A stretch of DNA of 64,000 nucleotides from Brevibacterium antiquum. GTDB taxonomy: Bacteria; Actinomycetota; Actinomycetes; Actinomycetales; Brevibacteriaceae. The translations under genes and the position numbers were made by a program. A model generated the notes under the pieces. The model had not been told where the DNA came from, ran no database searches, and saw only the letters and a list, made by a program, of their open reading frames with translations. Location of the stretch: the NCBI RefSeq assembly GCF_016107655.1, contig NZ_JABASX010000001.1, positions 648,300-712,299 on the forward strand, given 5' to 3'. Below, one piece after another: positions 26,276 to 36,405 of the stretch (positions within the stretch are counted from its first letter, which is position 1; each line of letters opens with the position of its first letter).

Positions 26276-26527
26276 TCAGGCCTCTTGAGCCTTGTTGATG
26301 TAGTCAACAGCGTCCTGGACGGTGACGAGGTCTTTGACGTCGTCATCCGGAATCTTCACGCCGAACTTCTTCTCAGCGTTGACGACGATGGTCATCATCG
26401 AGATGGAGTCGATGTCGAGGTCATCGGTGAAGGATTTGTTGGCCTCGACTGCTTCCACAGCCAAACCGGTTTCTTCGTTGACGATCTCTGCCAGTCCAGC
26501 GAGGACTTCAGCTTCGGTGAATGCCAT
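26276..26527 (-). CDS. acpP: Acyl carrier protein
   Basis: This 83-residue acidic protein carries growing fatty acyl chains on a phosphopantetheine arm. The attachment serine is in DLDIDSISMM near residue 43, where Ile replaces the usual Leu of DSL. Helices before and after match ACP. It lies between hairpins on both sides, which may raise its yield relative to FabH and FabF. Confidence 0.95.
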   Translation of the reverse strand: MAFTEAEVLAGLAEIVNEETGLAVEAVEANKSFTDDLDIDSISMMTIVVNAEKKFGVKIPDDDVKDLVTVQDAVDYINKAQEA

Positions 26528-26612
26528 TTCTTTCCTACTTTCTAGTGTCAGCCGAGGGTTGTTCGACCGGTTGAGGAACTTTTCGACGAGTGTCCCGCCG
26601 AATATCTTAGGA

Positions 26613-26638
26613 CATTCACGGAGAGTTTTCCGTGAATG
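26613..26638 (-). other. 10-bp hairpin between fabH and acpP
   Basis: CATTCACGGA (26613-26622) pairs with TCCGTGAATG (26629-26638) around a 6-base loop. It lies just after the fabH stop on the transcript, a likely processing or attenuation site. Confidence 0.6.
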
Positions 26639-26645
26639 AACCCGT

Positions 26646-27647
26646 TTAAGGGAGGCGGATCACTTGTGCGCCGAAGACCAGACCGGCTCCGAAGCCGATC
26701 TGCAGGGCGTATCCACCGCTGAGTTCAGGCTGTTCGCGCAGCAGACGTTCGGTCGCCAGCGGGATGGAGGCCGAGGAGGTGTTGCCGTTGTCGGCGATGT
26801 CGCGGGCGATGACGACGTGCTCGGGCAGCTTGAGCTGTTTGGCGAGTTCGTCGATGATTCGCATGTTCGCCTGGTGCGGGATGAAGGCAGCCAGGTCGGC
26901 GGCTTCGATGCCGGACTCGGCCAAAGCCTCTTTGGCCACCTCGGCGCCGTCCCAGACGGCCCAGCGGAAGACGGTCGGCCCATCCTGACGCAAGGTGGGG
27001 AACGGAGTGTCGCGGTTGTCGCGGACGTCGTAGAGAGACTCGGTCATGCGGATCGTCGACCAGTTCTCGCCCTTCGAGCCCCAGACGGTCTTCGAGATGC
27101 CCGGCTCGTCAGACGACGAGACGACGACAGCACCGGCTCCGTCACCGAGGATGAAGGAGATCGAACGGTCCTCGGGGTCGATGACCTCGGAGAGCTTCTC
27201 GGCACCGATGACAAGAATGTTGTCCATGGCGCCGGAACGGACTAATGCATCGGCCTGTCCGATGCCGTAGCAGTAACCGGCGCATGCCGCACTGATGTCC
27301 CAGGCGGGGATGTGGCCGGTTCCCAAACGGTCAGTCAGCGCTGCCGCCGCCGAAGGAGTGAAGTATTCGAAGGTGACGGTGGCGATGATGATGCCGCCGA
27401 TGTCTTCGGGCTTGAGTCCGGAGGAGGCGATCGCTTCCAGCGCGGCCTCTTCGCACATGTCGATGACACCGACGTCCTTGCTGGCGCGACGCCGGGTGAT
27501 GATGCCGGTGCGCTGGCGGATCCACTCATCGGAGGAGTTGATGGGTCCGGCGATGTCGTCGTTGGTGACGAGGTTTTCGGCACGGTAGGCACCGATGCCC
27601 ATGATCTTGGAGAAGGTTCCGGATTCTGCGGTCTTCAGTGTTGGCAT
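26646..27647 (-). CDS. fabH: FabH, beta-ketoacyl-ACP synthase III
   Basis: FabH starts fatty-acid synthesis by condensing an acyl-CoA with malonyl-ACP. The Cys is in DISAACAGYCYGIGQA (near 118), His in IPHQANMRIID (near 261) and Asn in DNGNTSSASIPLA (near 291). The start at ATG 27647 is preceded by AAGGAAG; a longer reading to 27698 overlaps fabD. The 333-residue length is normal. Branched starter preference is common in relatives. Confidence 0.95.
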   Translation of the reverse strand: MPTLKTAESGTFSKIMGIGAYRAENLVTNDDIAGPINSSDEWIRQRTGIITRRRASKDVGVIDMCEEAALEAIASSGLKPEDIGGIIIATVTFEYFTPSAAAALTDRLGTGHIPAWDISAACAGYCYGIGQADALVRSGAMDNILVIGAEKLSEVIDPEDRSISFILGDGAGAVVVSSSDEPGISKTVWGSKGENWSTIRMTESLYDVRDNRDTPFPTLRQDGPTVFRWAVWDGAEVAKEALAESGIEAADLAAFIPHQANMRIIDELAKQLKLPEHVVIARDIADNGNTSSASIPLATERLLREQPELSGGYALQIGFGAGLVFGAQVIRLP

Positions 27648-27666
27648 GATGGTCTTCCTTTGATGA

Positions 27667-28572
27667 TCAGGCGTGGGCCGCGGCGAACTCACGCGCACCG
27701 TCGAGGTCTGCAGCGGACTTGATGGCGAATGTCTCCACGCCCTTCATAGCGCGTCGTGCGATTCCGGTCAGGGTGCCACCGGGGACGAGTTCGATCATTC
27801 CGGTGATTCCCGCATTCAGCAGCGTCTCCTGGCACAGATCCCAGCGAACCGGGTTCGTGACCTGCTTGACGAGGCGGTCGACATAGTCCTGACCGCTCTC
27901 GACGACCGTTCCATCGGAGTTGCTGAGGACATAAGTGGCTGGATCTGCGATCTCCAGCGCCGAGGCAGTGGCGGCCAGTTCCTGGGTCGCCGAAGCCATG
28001 TACTCGGTGTGGAAGGCACCAGCTACGGGCAGAGCGATGACGCGTGCTCTCTCCGGCGGGTTCTCCGCCAGCTTCTCCAGGTCCTCCAAGGATCCCGCTG
28101 CCACCGTCTGTCCGCCTCCGTTGACATTGGCTGGGCTGGCACCGGCTGCCTCGATGGCTGCCAGAACGTCGGCAGGTTCGCCGCCGACGACGGCTGACAT
28201 GCCTGTGGGAGTCTGGGCCGCGGCCGCTGCCATCCCTGCACCGCGCACTGCGACGAAGCGCATGGCATCGGCTGGAGAGAAGATACCGGCGATCTGTGCG
28301 GCAGCGATCTCGCCCACGGAGTGCCCGGCGACATACTCTGCCTTGGCTCCGAGCTCAGCGGCGCATGCGATCGCTGAGGCGACGAGCAGCGGCTGTGCCA
28401 GTGCTGTGTCCTTGATGGTCTCGTCATCCGATTCGGTTCCGTGTAGGCGCAGGTCGATCCCGGATGCGGAGGAGAGTTCGTCGATCTGTGCGGCGAAGGC
28501 GTCGAGTTCCAGGAAGGAACTCAGAAAGCCCGACTTCTGGGCGCCTTGGCCCGGGCACGTGATTGCTAGCAC
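27667..28572 (-). CDS. fabD: FabD, malonyl-CoA:ACP transacylase
   Basis: FabD moves malonyl from CoA to ACP. The 301-residue protein shows the GQGAQ oxyanion motif (residues 8-12), the nucleophile in GHSVGEIAAA near 93 and the catalytic His in AFHTEYM near 197. It starts with GTG and is the first structural gene of the fab cluster, 55 bp downstream of the regulator fasR. Confidence 0.95.
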   Translation of the reverse strand: MLAITCPGQGAQKSGFLSSFLELDAFAAQIDELSSASGIDLRLHGTESDDETIKDTALAQPLLVASAIACAAELGAKAEYVAGHSVGEIAAAQIAGIFSPADAMRFVAVRGAGMAAAAAQTPTGMSAVVGGEPADVLAAIEAAGASPANVNGGGQTVAAGSLEDLEKLAENPPERARVIALPVAGAFHTEYMASATQELAATASALEIADPATYVLSNSDGTVVESGQDYVDRLVKQVTNPVRWDLCQETLLNAGITGMIELVPGGTLTGIARRAMKGVETFAIKSAADLDGAREFAAAHA

Positions 28573-28627
28573 TCAGTTCTCTTTTCACTCGACTTCGGTG
28601 TTCAATCTAGTGGATGGATCCTTCAAA

Positions 28628-29827
28628 TCAGTGTGTTTTGTCGGTGTTCGACAATAGCCCGGCATCTGACAGTCGCCCGTAGACCAATGCGATGTGGATG
28701 ACGAATGCGTCGCGGGAGACCGTGGGATCGAGTGAGATCGCCGAGGTGATCTTCCGGAGCCGGTATCTCACCGTATTCGGGTGGACCGAGAGTGCCTTGG
28801 CCGTGGCTTCCAAAGACGATCCGAATTCGACGTAGGCGCTGACCGTTTTGAGCAGTTGCCCGGTCCCCGAGGTCAATGGTTCGTAGTACCGGCTGATGAG
28901 TTCGTTCAGGGCGACAGTGTCTCCGGCCAGGGCGCGTTCGGGCAGGAGCTCTTCTGCCCTGACGGGGCGGGGGGAGTCAGGGCGGGCAGTGGCGGCCTTG
29001 AGCGCCATGATCGCTGCCTTCGCCGAGGTGGCGGCCTCTGCCAGGCTCGGAACGCTGGGTCCGACGATGACTTCGGATGGTCCGAAGGATTCGGAGAGTT
29101 CCTCAACGGCTTCATCGAGTTCGGTGGCACCGCCGAGGACGATGAGCAGTCGGTTGTCGTGAATGCCGACGAGGGCATCATCGGCCCACTTCCGGGCCTT
29201 GCGTCGGATGACGTCGAGGCCGCGCTTGGCTGACCTCTGCGGGGCCCGTCCGACAAGTACGCTGACGGGACCCTCCGACTGCCACCCGAAGGCAGCAGTG
29301 CGGCTGGCCAGTTCATCGACGGAGTCGCCGCGAACCAGAGCATCAACGACCATCGCCTCTAAGCGAGCGTCCCAACTGCCCCTGGCCTCGGCGGCTCGGG
29401 CATAGACGTCTGCGGCGGCGAAGGCGATCTCACGAGAGTAGACGAGAACGGCCTCCCGCAGCGCCGGCTGCTCGACCGCACGTGCAATGTCGGGCACTCT
29501 CTCCTCGACGACTTCGACGACGATCTTGAGCAGCTGAAGAGTCTGCTGGAGACTGATTGCTCGAATCAGGTCGCGTGGGGCGGATTTGAAGATCTCACTG
29601 ACGACTCGCAGATCCGTATCGGGTTTGCGGTACCAGTCGATGAAGGACGAGATGCCCGACTGCGCCAACAGCCCGACCCAGGATCGATCAGAGGGGGACA
29701 TGCTGCGGTACCAGGGGAGCCGAGCTTCAAGTCTCTGCAGGGTCACAGTGGAGAGGACTCCCACTCCTGCCCGCAGACGGCGTGCCGTCTCTGCCCGGCG
29801 CCGGAGCGTCTCGGCGTCAGTTGTCAT
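28628..29827 (-). CDS. fasR: FasR-like PucR-family transcriptional regulator of fatty-acid synthesis
   Basis: The position immediately before fabD and the architecture match Streptomyces FasR, which activates fabD-fabH-acpP-fabF. The N-terminal two thirds is alpha-helical and acidic. The C-terminal HTH_30/PucR domain is LLKTVSAYVEFGSSLEATAKAL followed by SVHPNTVRYRLRKI (about residues 335-375). The ATG at 29827 gives 399 residues; an upstream start at 29875 would run into the inverted repeats. Direct regulation here is inferred from synteny. Confidence 0.85.
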   Translation of the reverse strand: MTTDAETLRRRAETARRLRAGVGVLSTVTLQRLEARLPWYRSMSPSDRSWVGLLAQSGISSFIDWYRKPDTDLRVVSEIFKSAPRDLIRAISLQQTLQLLKIVVEVVEERVPDIARAVEQPALREAVLVYSREIAFAAADVYARAAEARGSWDARLEAMVVDALVRGDSVDELASRTAAFGWQSEGPVSVLVGRAPQRSAKRGLDVIRRKARKWADDALVGIHDNRLLIVLGGATELDEAVEELSESFGPSEVIVGPSVPSLAEAATSAKAAIMALKAATARPDSPRPVRAEELLPERALAGDTVALNELISRYYEPLTSGTGQLLKTVSAYVEFGSSLEATAKALSVHPNTVRYRLRKITSAISLDPTVSRDAFVIHIALVYGRLSDAGLLSNTDKTH

Positions 29828-29854
29828 AGCCACCACTTTAAACGCCTCGGCACA

Positions 29855-29900
29855 ATTCGCTTGTATGCGACACACAAGTTTTTGTCGATTGAGACAAGTA
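29855..29900 (-). promoter_or_regulatory. Cluster of short inverted repeats upstream of fasR
   Basis: Reading the minus strand, TTGTC-N6-GACAA, GACA-N8-TGTC and CTTGT-N7-ACAAG overlap within 46 bp. They lie 30-70 bp upstream of the fasR start and could be an operator, possibly for self-control. No protein assignment is proven. Confidence 0.35.
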
Positions 29901-29931
29901 TGGCCGGAGTCTTAGAGACTCCGGCCATACT
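29897..29931. terminator. Terminator between aceE and fasR
   Basis: AGTATGGCCGGAGTC (29897-29911) pairs perfectly with 29917-29931. It is 50 bp beyond the aceE stop on the minus strand and separates aceE from the fab transcript. Confidence 0.75.
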
Positions 29932-29980
29932 CAGAGCGGTGTCGAATTCAGTGTCGAATCCGCCGTTCAGCGCGATGCGA

Positions 29981-32743
29981 TCAGGCGCCGGCACCTTCGG
30001 TCGAACCTGAGGTACCCGCGGTGACATCGTCGAGCTGGTACTTCCGTGCCGCCTCGGCGGCCTTGTCGATCGATATCGCCCCGGTGTCGGCCAGGGAGAT
30101 CAGAGCCTGCGTCACGACCGAGGGCCCATCGACGTGGTAGTACCGGCGCGCTGCCGGACGGGTATCCGAGATCGCGTAGCCGTCGGTGCCCAGGGATGTG
30201 AAGTGGCCTGGCACATACTGACGGATCTGATCCGGAACCGCGCGCATGAAGTCCGAAGTCGCCACAACCGGCCCCTCAACCTCAGCCATCTTCTGAGTCA
30301 CATAGGGCACGCGTGCCTCGGCATCTGGATCGAGCAGTCGGTCATCTTCGGCATTCAGACCATCGCGACGCAGCTCGGTCCACGAGGTCACCGACCATAC
30401 ATCTGCCGATACGCCCCAATCCTCGGCCAGAAGCTCCTGGGCTTCGAGAACCCAGGGGACGCCCACGCCGGAGGCGATGAGCTGGACCTTCGGGCCGCCG
30501 TTGTCCGGACCCTTCGATAGGAGATACATACCCTTGAGCACGCCGTCGACGTCGAGGTCCTCTGGTTCAGGGGGCTGGACCATCGGCTCGTTGTACATCG
30601 TCAGGTAGTACATGACGTTGGGGTCGCGCTCATCGGCCGGATCATACATACGGTGGATGCCGTCACGGACGATGCGGGCGATCTCGTAGGTGTAGGCGGG
30701 ATCGTAGGACACGATCGAGGGATAGGTCGACGCCAGCAGATGCGAATGCCCGTCGCCGTGCTGCAGTCCCTCTGCCACCAGAGTGGTGCGCCCGGCAGTG
30801 GCGCCGAGGATGAAGCCGCGTGCCATCTGGTCGCCTGCCGCCCAGAAGAAGTCGCCGCTGCGCTGGAAGCCGAACATCGAGTAGAAGATGTAGAACGGGA
30901 TCATCGGCTCGCCGTGTGTGGCGTAGGAGGTGCCGACGGCGGTCAGTGCCGCGGTGGCACCGATCTCGTTGATGCCCATGTGGAGCAGCTGGCCGTCGGT
31001 GGCTTCCTTGTAGGCGAGGAAGAGATCGCGGTCGACCGAAATGTAGTTCTGGCCGTGCGGGTTGTAGATCTTCGCCGTCGGGAAGAACGAGTCCATGCCG
31101 AACGTGCGGGCCTCGTCCGGGATGATCGGCACGATGCGTTTGCCGAATTCCTTCTCCCGCATGAGGTCCTTGAGTACGCGGACGAATCCCATGGTGGTGG
31201 CGATCGTCTGCTTGCCCGATCCGCGCTTGCCTGCATCGAAGGCTTTGTCGGCGGGCAGTTTGAGATCGATGTGCTTGCTGCGGCGCTCGGGGGAGTAGCC
31301 GCCGAGCTTCTGACGCCGTTCCTGCATGTACTTGATCTCCGGAGCGTCCTCTCCGGGGTGGTAGTACGGCGGCAGCTTGGGGTCTGCTTCGAGGTCCTTG
31401 TCGGAGATCGGGATCTGGAAGTGATCGCGAGCCAGCTTGAGATCGTCGATCGTCATCTTCTTCATCTGGTGGGTCGCATTGCGGGCCTCGAAGTGAGGTC
31501 CCAGCGAATAGCCCTTGACCGTCTTGACGAGGACGACCGTCGGCTGCCCGGTATGTTCGAAGGCTGCTTTGTAGGCTGCGTAGACCTTGCGGTAGTCGTG
31601 ACCGCCGCGCTTGAGGTTCCAGATCCTCTCGTCGCTGTAGTCCTCGACCATGGCCTTGGTGCGCGGATCGCGCCCGAAGAAGTTGTCACGGACGAATCCG
31701 CCGGACTCTCCCTTATAGGTCTGGTAGTCACCGTCGGGGGTGGCATTCATGAGGTTGACCAGTGCGCCGTCGCGGTCCTTGCCCAGGAGGGTGTCCCATT
31801 CGCGGCCCCACACGACCTTGATGACGTTCCAGCCGGCGCCGCGGAAGTAGGCCTCGAGCTCCTGGATGATCTTGCCGTTTCCGCGGACCGGTCCGTCGAG
31901 GCGCTGCAGGTTGCAGTTGATGACGAAGTTGAGGTTGTCGAGCTCTTCGAATGCGGCGACCTGGAGCATTCCGCGGCTCTCCGGCTCGTCGAGCTCACCG
32001 TCACCAAGGAAGGCCCATGTCTGCTGCTGGGAGGTGTCCTTGATGCCGCGGTTGTGCAGGTACTTGTCGAACTGTGCCTGGGCGATCGCATTGATCGGTC
32101 CCACACCCATCGACACCGTCGGGTGTTCCCAGAAATCAGGAAGCTGGTGCGGGTGCGGATACGACGGCAGACCGGCGGGTTTGCCATTGATCTGGTGGGA
32201 CTGCTGCTGACGGAATCCGTCGAGATCGTCTCCGCTCATCCGGCCTTCGAGGTAGGCGCGGGCGTACATTCCGGGGGAGGCATGACCCTGGTAGAAGATG
32301 TGATCGCCGCCGCCGGGATGGTCCTTGCCCCGGAAGAAGTGATTGAGTCCGACTTCGTAGAGCGTGGCAGACGAGGCATAGGTTGAGATGTGTCCACCGA
32401 CCTCGACTCCGGGCCGCTGGGCACGGTGGACGAGCATTGCGGCATTCCAGCGGTTCCAGCGTCGGTAGCGGCGCTCAACCTCTTCGTCACCGGGGAACCA
32501 TGGTTCGTTCTCAGGCCCGATCGTATTCACGTAGTCGGTGGCTGTCAGGCTGGGCACGCCGATCTGCTTCTCCCGCGAACGCTGAAGCATCCGCAGCATG
32601 ACGTAACGTGCGCGTGACCGTCCGCCCTCGTCGATGAGGCCGTCCAGCGATGCCAGCCACTCATCAGTCTCTTCGGGATCGATGTCGGGCACCTGGCTGG
32701 GCAGCCCATTGAGTATCGGTCCGCCCTGTTTCCGATTGTCCAC
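29981..32743 (-). CDS. aceE: AceE, homodimeric pyruvate dehydrogenase E1
   Basis: AceE decarboxylates pyruvate with thiamine diphosphate and passes the acetyl group to the lipoyl E2. The 920-residue length is normal for actinobacteria. The ThDP motif runs from [12 protein letters not shown] to [17 protein letters not shown] (about 250-292). The N-terminal [16 protein letters not shown] and [11 protein letters not shown] segments are typical. I chose the GTG at 32743, which has GAGAGGA upstream; the longer reading adds a non-homologous leader. Confidence 0.96.
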   Translation of the reverse strand: MDNRKQGGPILNGLPSQVPDIDPEETDEWLASLDGLIDEGGRSRARYVMLRMLQRSREKQIGVPSLTATDYVNTIGPENEPWFPGDEEVERRYRRWNRWNAAMLVHRAQRPGVEVGGHISTYASSATLYEVGLNHFFRGKDHPGGGDHIFYQGHASPGMYARAYLEGRMSGDDLDGFRQQQSHQINGKPAGLPSYPHPHQLPDFWEHPTVSMGVGPINAIAQAQFDKYLHNRGIKDTSQQQTWAFLGDGELDEPESRGMLQVAAFEELDNLNFVINCNLQRLDGPVRGNGKIIQELEAYFRGAGWNVIKVVWGREWDTLLGKDRDGALVNLMNATPDGDYQTYKGESGGFVRDNFFGRDPRTKAMVEDYSDERIWNLKRGGHDYRKVYAAYKAAFEHTGQPTVVLVKTVKGYSLGPHFEARNATHQMKKMTIDDLKLARDHFQIPISDKDLEADPKLPPYYHPGEDAPEIKYMQERRQKLGGYSPERRSKHIDLKLPADKAFDAGKRGSGKQTIATTMGFVRVLKDLMREKEFGKRIVPIIPDEARTFGMDSFFPTAKIYNPHGQNYISVDRDLFLAYKEATDGQLLHMGINEIGATAALTAVGTSYATHGEPMIPFYIFYSMFGFQRSGDFFWAAGDQMARGFILGATAGRTTLVAEGLQHGDGHSHLLASTYPSIVSYDPAYTYEIARIVRDGIHRMYDPADERDPNVMYYLTMYNEPMVQPPEPEDLDVDGVLKGMYLLSKGPDNGGPKVQLIASGVGVPWVLEAQELLAEDWGVSADVWSVTSWTELRRDGLNAEDDRLLDPDAEARVPYVTQKMAEVEGPVVATSDFMRAVPDQIRQYVPGHFTSLGTDGYAISDTRPAARRYYHVDGPSVVTQALISLADTGAISIDKAAEAARKYQLDDVTAGTSGSTEGAGA

Positions 32744-33005
32744 GGTGTGGTCCTCTCTTCCGCTCCACGATCTTCGTTGGTGTTGAGATCCAGGTGATCG
32801 AGTGGAATGGAAGATCAAATCATGATTGAGCCCAGGGTCCACCAGATACTCCCATCAGCCTAGTCCTCCCGCGCGAACTTCGCGGGGGCGAAATCTTGTG
32901 ATCTCGATGACGAGTTCGTGGTCTTCGATGCTCTTTGACGTGGATTGCGCCGGGTTGGCGCGCCGTCATTTGCGCCTCCGGCACACTTGACGGAACAATA
33001 AGGGC

Positions 33006-33449
33006 ATGAGTAACTCCTCTTCTGAAAGGACATCTTCCACGTCGACCCTCCCCAACGAGCTGGGCCAGAACCTTGGTTTGGCTGCGGGAGACTATGTGCA
33101 AGAAATCGGCTACGACGATGACGTCGACTTGGACCTGTGCCAGGCGATCGAAAACATCATCGGTGAGAAGATCGCGGACGGTGATGTCGATGATGTCTTC
33201 GACGTCATTCTGATGTGGTGGCGCTCCGACGACGACGACCTCATTGATGGTCTCGTCGACGCGCAGGCAACATTGAAGGAAGGCGGAGTCGTCTGGCTCC
33301 TGTCTCCCAAGGCAAGTCGCCCCGGGCATATCAGCCCGGCCGACATTTCTGAGGCAGCTCCCACAGCTGGCATGCATGTGACCTCGACGGTCAGCGCTGC
33401 CGAATACTGGGCCGGCTTCCGTTTGGTGGGCAAGAAGAACTATTCATGA
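33006..33449 (+). CDS. DUF3052 family protein
   Basis: This acidic 147-residue protein fits DUF3052: NLGLAAGDYVQEIGYDDDVD, then DVFDVILMWWRSDDDDLIDGLVDAQATL and GGVVWLLSPKASRPG. In actinobacteria it lies between aceE and an AhpE-type peroxiredoxin, as here, which suggests a conserved but unknown role linked to one of them. It overlaps the peroxiredoxin start by four bases. Confidence 0.88.
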   Translation: MSNSSSERTSSTSTLPNELGQNLGLAAGDYVQEIGYDDDVDLDLCQAIENIIGEKIADGDVDDVFDVILMWWRSDDDDLIDGLVDAQATLKEGGVVWLLSPKASRPGHISPADISEAAPTAGMHVTSTVSAAEYWAGFRLVGKKNYS

Positions 33450-33916
33450 TCCTTCGGCCCGGAGACCGGGCCCCTGATTTCCGCGTGCCCGATCAGTTCG
33501 GGTCCACGCTCCACCTCGCCGAGGTTCTACGTCGCTCGGCTGTCATCCTCGTCTTCTTTCCGTTCGCCTTCTCACCCGTGTGCGGTGATGAGGTCAGCGC
33601 CCTTGATGACCTGCGACAGTCGCTGGAGGCTGAGTTTCTCCCGGTCGAGATCATCGCCATGTCCGTGGATTCGAAGTACACACTCGCCGCGTGGTCGGAG
33701 GAACGAGAGATCGGCCTTGATCTCGGCTCGGACTTCTGGCCGCACGGCGATGTGGCCCGGTCGTATGGGGCCTTCGACGCTCAACACGGTGTGGCCGAAC
33801 GCGGAGTCTTCGTCATCTCCCGAACAGGTACGATCATGACCAGTCGACAGGTCGCACGAACCGAGACGCGTGACTTCTCCGTTGATGTCGCTCAAGCGCG
33901 AGCACTCTGCGGTTGA
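33446..33916 (+). CDS. AhpE-like one-cysteine peroxiredoxin
   Basis: Peroxiredoxins reduce peroxides through a peroxidatic cysteine. Here it is in FPFAFSPVCGDEVSALDDL (near residue 46), with Pro and Thr/Ser positions roughly as in AhpE. No resolving Cys is in the usual place; the only other Cys is in the C-terminal CG. It begins in an ATGA overlap with the DUF3052 gene. Confidence 0.88.
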   Translation: MILRPGDRAPDFRVPDQFGSTLHLAEVLRRSAVILVFFPFAFSPVCGDEVSALDDLRQSLEAEFLPVEIIAMSVDSKYTLAAWSEEREIGLDLGSDFWPHGDVARSYGAFDAQHGVAERGVFVISRTGTIMTSRQVARTETRDFSVDVAQARALCG

Positions 33917-33954
33917 GCCAATGTGATCATCGGATCAGCAAGGAGGAATGAAAC

Positions 33955-34359
33955 ATGGCCACTATCTTCACCAAGATCATCAACGGGGAAATTCCGGGCA
34001 CTTTCGTCTACCAGGACGACGTGTGCGTTGCATTCCTCGATGTGTCGCCGATGACAGAGGGCCATACGATGGTCGTGCCCCGGGAAGAGATCTCACACTG
34101 GATCGACGCCGACCAGGACCTGCTCGACCACCTGATGGCGGTGGCGCGACAGATCGGACGTGCTCAGCAGGAGGCCCTCGACTGTGAGCGCATCGGCCTG
34201 CTCGTCGTCGGCTACGAGGTCCCACATCTGCACATTCACGTCCTGCCGACGAACTCGATGGACGATTTCGATATCTCTGACCGTGCGCCCATGCAGACCC
34301 CTGAACAGCTGGCAGGGCCCGCCGAGAAGATTCGGCGAGCCCTGGAGCAGCAGTCCTGA
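33955..34359 (+). CDS. HIT-family nucleotide-binding hydrolase
   Basis: The 134-residue protein shows the histidine triad HLHIHVLP near residue 92 and the N-terminal FTKIINGEIPGTFVYQDD segment of HIT (Hint-branch) hydrolases that act on AMP-linked substrates. A strong AGGAGG lies before the ATG. It converges on the MerR gene with only 6 bp between stops. Confidence 0.92.
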   Translation: MATIFTKIINGEIPGTFVYQDDVCVAFLDVSPMTEGHTMVVPREEISHWIDADQDLLDHLMAVARQIGRAQQEALDCERIGLLVVGYEVPHLHIHVLPTNSMDDFDISDRAPMQTPEQLAGPAEKIRRALEQQS

Positions 34360-34365
34360 CTGCTT

Positions 34366-35130
34366 TTAGGAATCCGCGTGTGCGTCCAGGTAGAGATTGA
34401 GTGAGTCCCGGACCAGCTCGGCGCCCTCGGCGCCACCGTAATTGGCACCGAAACGCGGATCGCTGACGTACATCTCTGCCAAACCGCGGACATATCCGTC
34501 CATATCACCGTCGGGATCATTCGCCGGAGTCCCCGGCACGGCTGACAGCCACTGAACGTGGCGATGGGCCAGCTCCTGGCAGCGCTTCGTTTCGGGGCCG
34601 ACCCCGGCCTCGGCGGCGTTCGCCCAGTCCTGACTCAACTGGTCGACTGTCGCCTTCCAAGCCTGCCTGTCTTCGGGCCTCATCGACTCCCACCATTGCG
34701 CAGACGACTCATAGGCGGCATGGCCCCAGCGTTGCGTCACTTCCTCTTTGTGTCTGCGATGGTCGAAACCGTCGAACATTTCCTCTGCCATGAGAGGTTC
34801 ACCTGCTTCCAATCGTGCGATGGTCGCGGTGACGGCGGCGATCTGCCGCTCGACGCGGTCACGCTCGCGTCCGAGCATGTCCACGTGTTCGGACAATGCC
34901 GCGATCGGGTCCTCGGTGCTCTCGAGCACCTCGTCGATCTTCGTCAACGGCATCCCGAGTTCCCTGAGCAGGAGAATCCGCTGCAGGCGCACCAGCCCTG
35001 TCTCGTCGTAATAGCGATATCCGTTGTCGGCAGTGTACGCCGGTGGCAGTAGTCCGATTGCGTCATAGTGACGCAGCGTCCGGCTCGTCGTCCCCGTCAT
35101 CCGCGCTGTTTCCTGTATGGACCAGTCCAT
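34366..35130 (-). CDS. MerR-family regulator with TipAS-type effector domain
   Basis: Residues 1-70 form the MerR winged HTH (SIQETARMTGTTSRTLRHYD, then GYRYYDE), followed by a coiled-coil dimerisation helix to about 115. Residues 130-250 are a TipAS-like alpha-helical drug-binding domain (WWESMRPEDRQAW, HVQWLSAVPG, YVSDPRFGANYGG). TipA proteins bind thiopeptides and other drugs and autoactivate. It may control its own gene or a transporter elsewhere. Confidence 0.88.
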   Translation of the reverse strand: MDWSIQETARMTGTTSRTLRHYDAIGLLPPAYTADNGYRYYDETGLVRLQRILLLRELGMPLTKIDEVLESTEDPIAALSEHVDMLGRERDRVERQIAAVTATIARLEAGEPLMAEEMFDGFDHRRHKEEVTQRWGHAAYESSAQWWESMRPEDRQAWKATVDQLSQDWANAAEAGVGPETKRCQELAHRHVQWLSAVPGTPANDPDGDMDGYVRGLAEMYVSDPRFGANYGGAEGAELVRDSLNLYLDAHADS

Positions 35131-35223
35131 GACGATCAGCTTAGAAGTTGACGTCGCGTCAATGTCAACGAGGACAAGAGCAGAGGCCCTCCTCGGATCG
35201 GCAGCGGCAGAAGGCCGGCCGGT

Positions 35224-36405
35224 TCAGGCTGCGGCTCGGCTCGCGTCGAGGGCGGCAATGAGATCGTCTGCCAGGTCATCGACGTGCTCGAGCCCGACGG
35301 AGAGCCGGATGAGACCGTCGCCGGGTTTCGCCGTGGCCGCAACCGGCCTGTGAGTCAGTGATGCCGGATGCTGGATGAGAGTGTCGACGCCGCCCAGGGA
35401 CACCGCGTGGACGACGAGGCTGCAGTGTTCGACGAAGTTGCGTGCGGCCTCGAATCCGCCGGCCAGCTCCAATGCGATCATGGCTCCACCACCGGACATC
35501 TGGCGCCCGAGCAGTCCGCGTGGATCCTGGCCGTCCAGCCCCGGGTAGTGCACGGCGGCGATGGCAGGGTGCGCAGCCAGACGCTCGGCGAGTTCACCGG
35601 CGGTGGTCTGTGCCGCGCGCATGCGCACGGCAAGGGTGCGCAGTCCCCGATGGAGGAGGTAGGCGCCCATGGGGTGGAGAAGGGCTCCCGTGATGGCTCG
35701 GACCTGTCGCAGGCGCATCGCCCAGTCGGAGTTGGTGGCGATGATGCCGCCCATGGCATCACCATGACCGCCGAGATACTTCGTCGCGCTGTGCAGAACG
35801 AGGGCCGCTCCGTGGGAGATGGGCTGCTGGAGCACGGGGGTGCAGAAGGTGTTGTCGACCAGCACAGGCACGTTGCCGGCGGCTGCGACGACACCGTCGA
35901 GATCCACGAGGTCGAGACTGGGGTTGGCCGGGGTCTCCACGATGACGAGTCCGGTGTCGTCCTGGACCGCCGAGGCGATGTCGGATTCTTCGGCCCAAGT
36001 GACCCGCGTGCCCAGCAGCCCGGATTCGAGGAGGTGGTCGCTTCCGCCGTAGAGCGGACGCACTGCGACGATGTGCGGTGTTCCTGCGCTGACGGCTGCG
36101 AGGAGGGTCGCGGTCATTGCGGCCATGCCCGTGGCGAATGCGACCGCTTCGTCGGCGTGCTCGAGCTCGGCCAGGGCCGTCTCGAAGCGTGCGACACCGG
36201 GCTGCCACAGGCGCTGGTAGACGGCGGAATCGCCGTCTTTGAGCGAATGCCCGCTAGCCAGCCATTCGTAGGAGTCACCGCCGGTGGCGACATCGTTGAC
36301 TGGGTTGGTGGTCGAGAGGTCGATGGCCGGAACGTGGACTCCTGCCTCGGTGAGGCCTTCCATGCCGCCATGGACCATGAGCGTTTCTGGGTGCAGTGAG
36401 GTCAT
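35224..36405 (-). CDS. Cys/Met metabolism PLP enzyme, methionine gamma-lyase-like
   Basis: This is a PLP-dependent fold-type I trans-sulfuration enzyme of about 393 residues. The PLP lysine is in HSATKYLGGHGDAMGG (near residue 199), with ETPANPSLDLVDL and DNTFCTPVLQQP in the usual places and the C-terminal RLSVGLEHVDDLADDL. The divergent Lrp gene favours a methionine gamma-lyase or related lyase over a biosynthetic synthase. Start at ATG 36405 is probable; one further upstream adds 13 residues. Confidence 0.85.
   Translation of the reverse strand: MTSLHPETLMVHGGMEGLTEAGVHVPAIDLSTTNPVNDVATGGDSYEWLASGHSLKDGDSAVYQRLWQPGVARFETALAELEHADEAVAFATGMAAMTATLLAAVSAGTPHIVAVRPLYGGSDHLLESGLLGTRVTWAEESDIASAVQDDTGLVIVETPANPSLDLVDLDGVVAAAGNVPVLVDNTFCTPVLQQPISHGAALVLHSATKYLGGHGDAMGGIIATNSDWAMRLRQVRAITGALLHPMGAYLLHRGLRTLAVRMRAAQTTAGELAERLAAHPAIAAVHYPGLDGQDPRGLLGRQMSGGGAMIALELAGGFEAARNFVEHCSLVVHAVSLGGVDTLIQHPASLTHRPVAATAKPGDGLIRLSVGLEHVDDLADDLIAALDASRAAA

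Noticed and set aside
30653..32386. A 577-residue open frame opposite aceE
   Set aside because: It is the antisense shadow of a strongly conserved gene; composition is Val/Asp/Glu-rich without any motif and it lacks a ribosome site.
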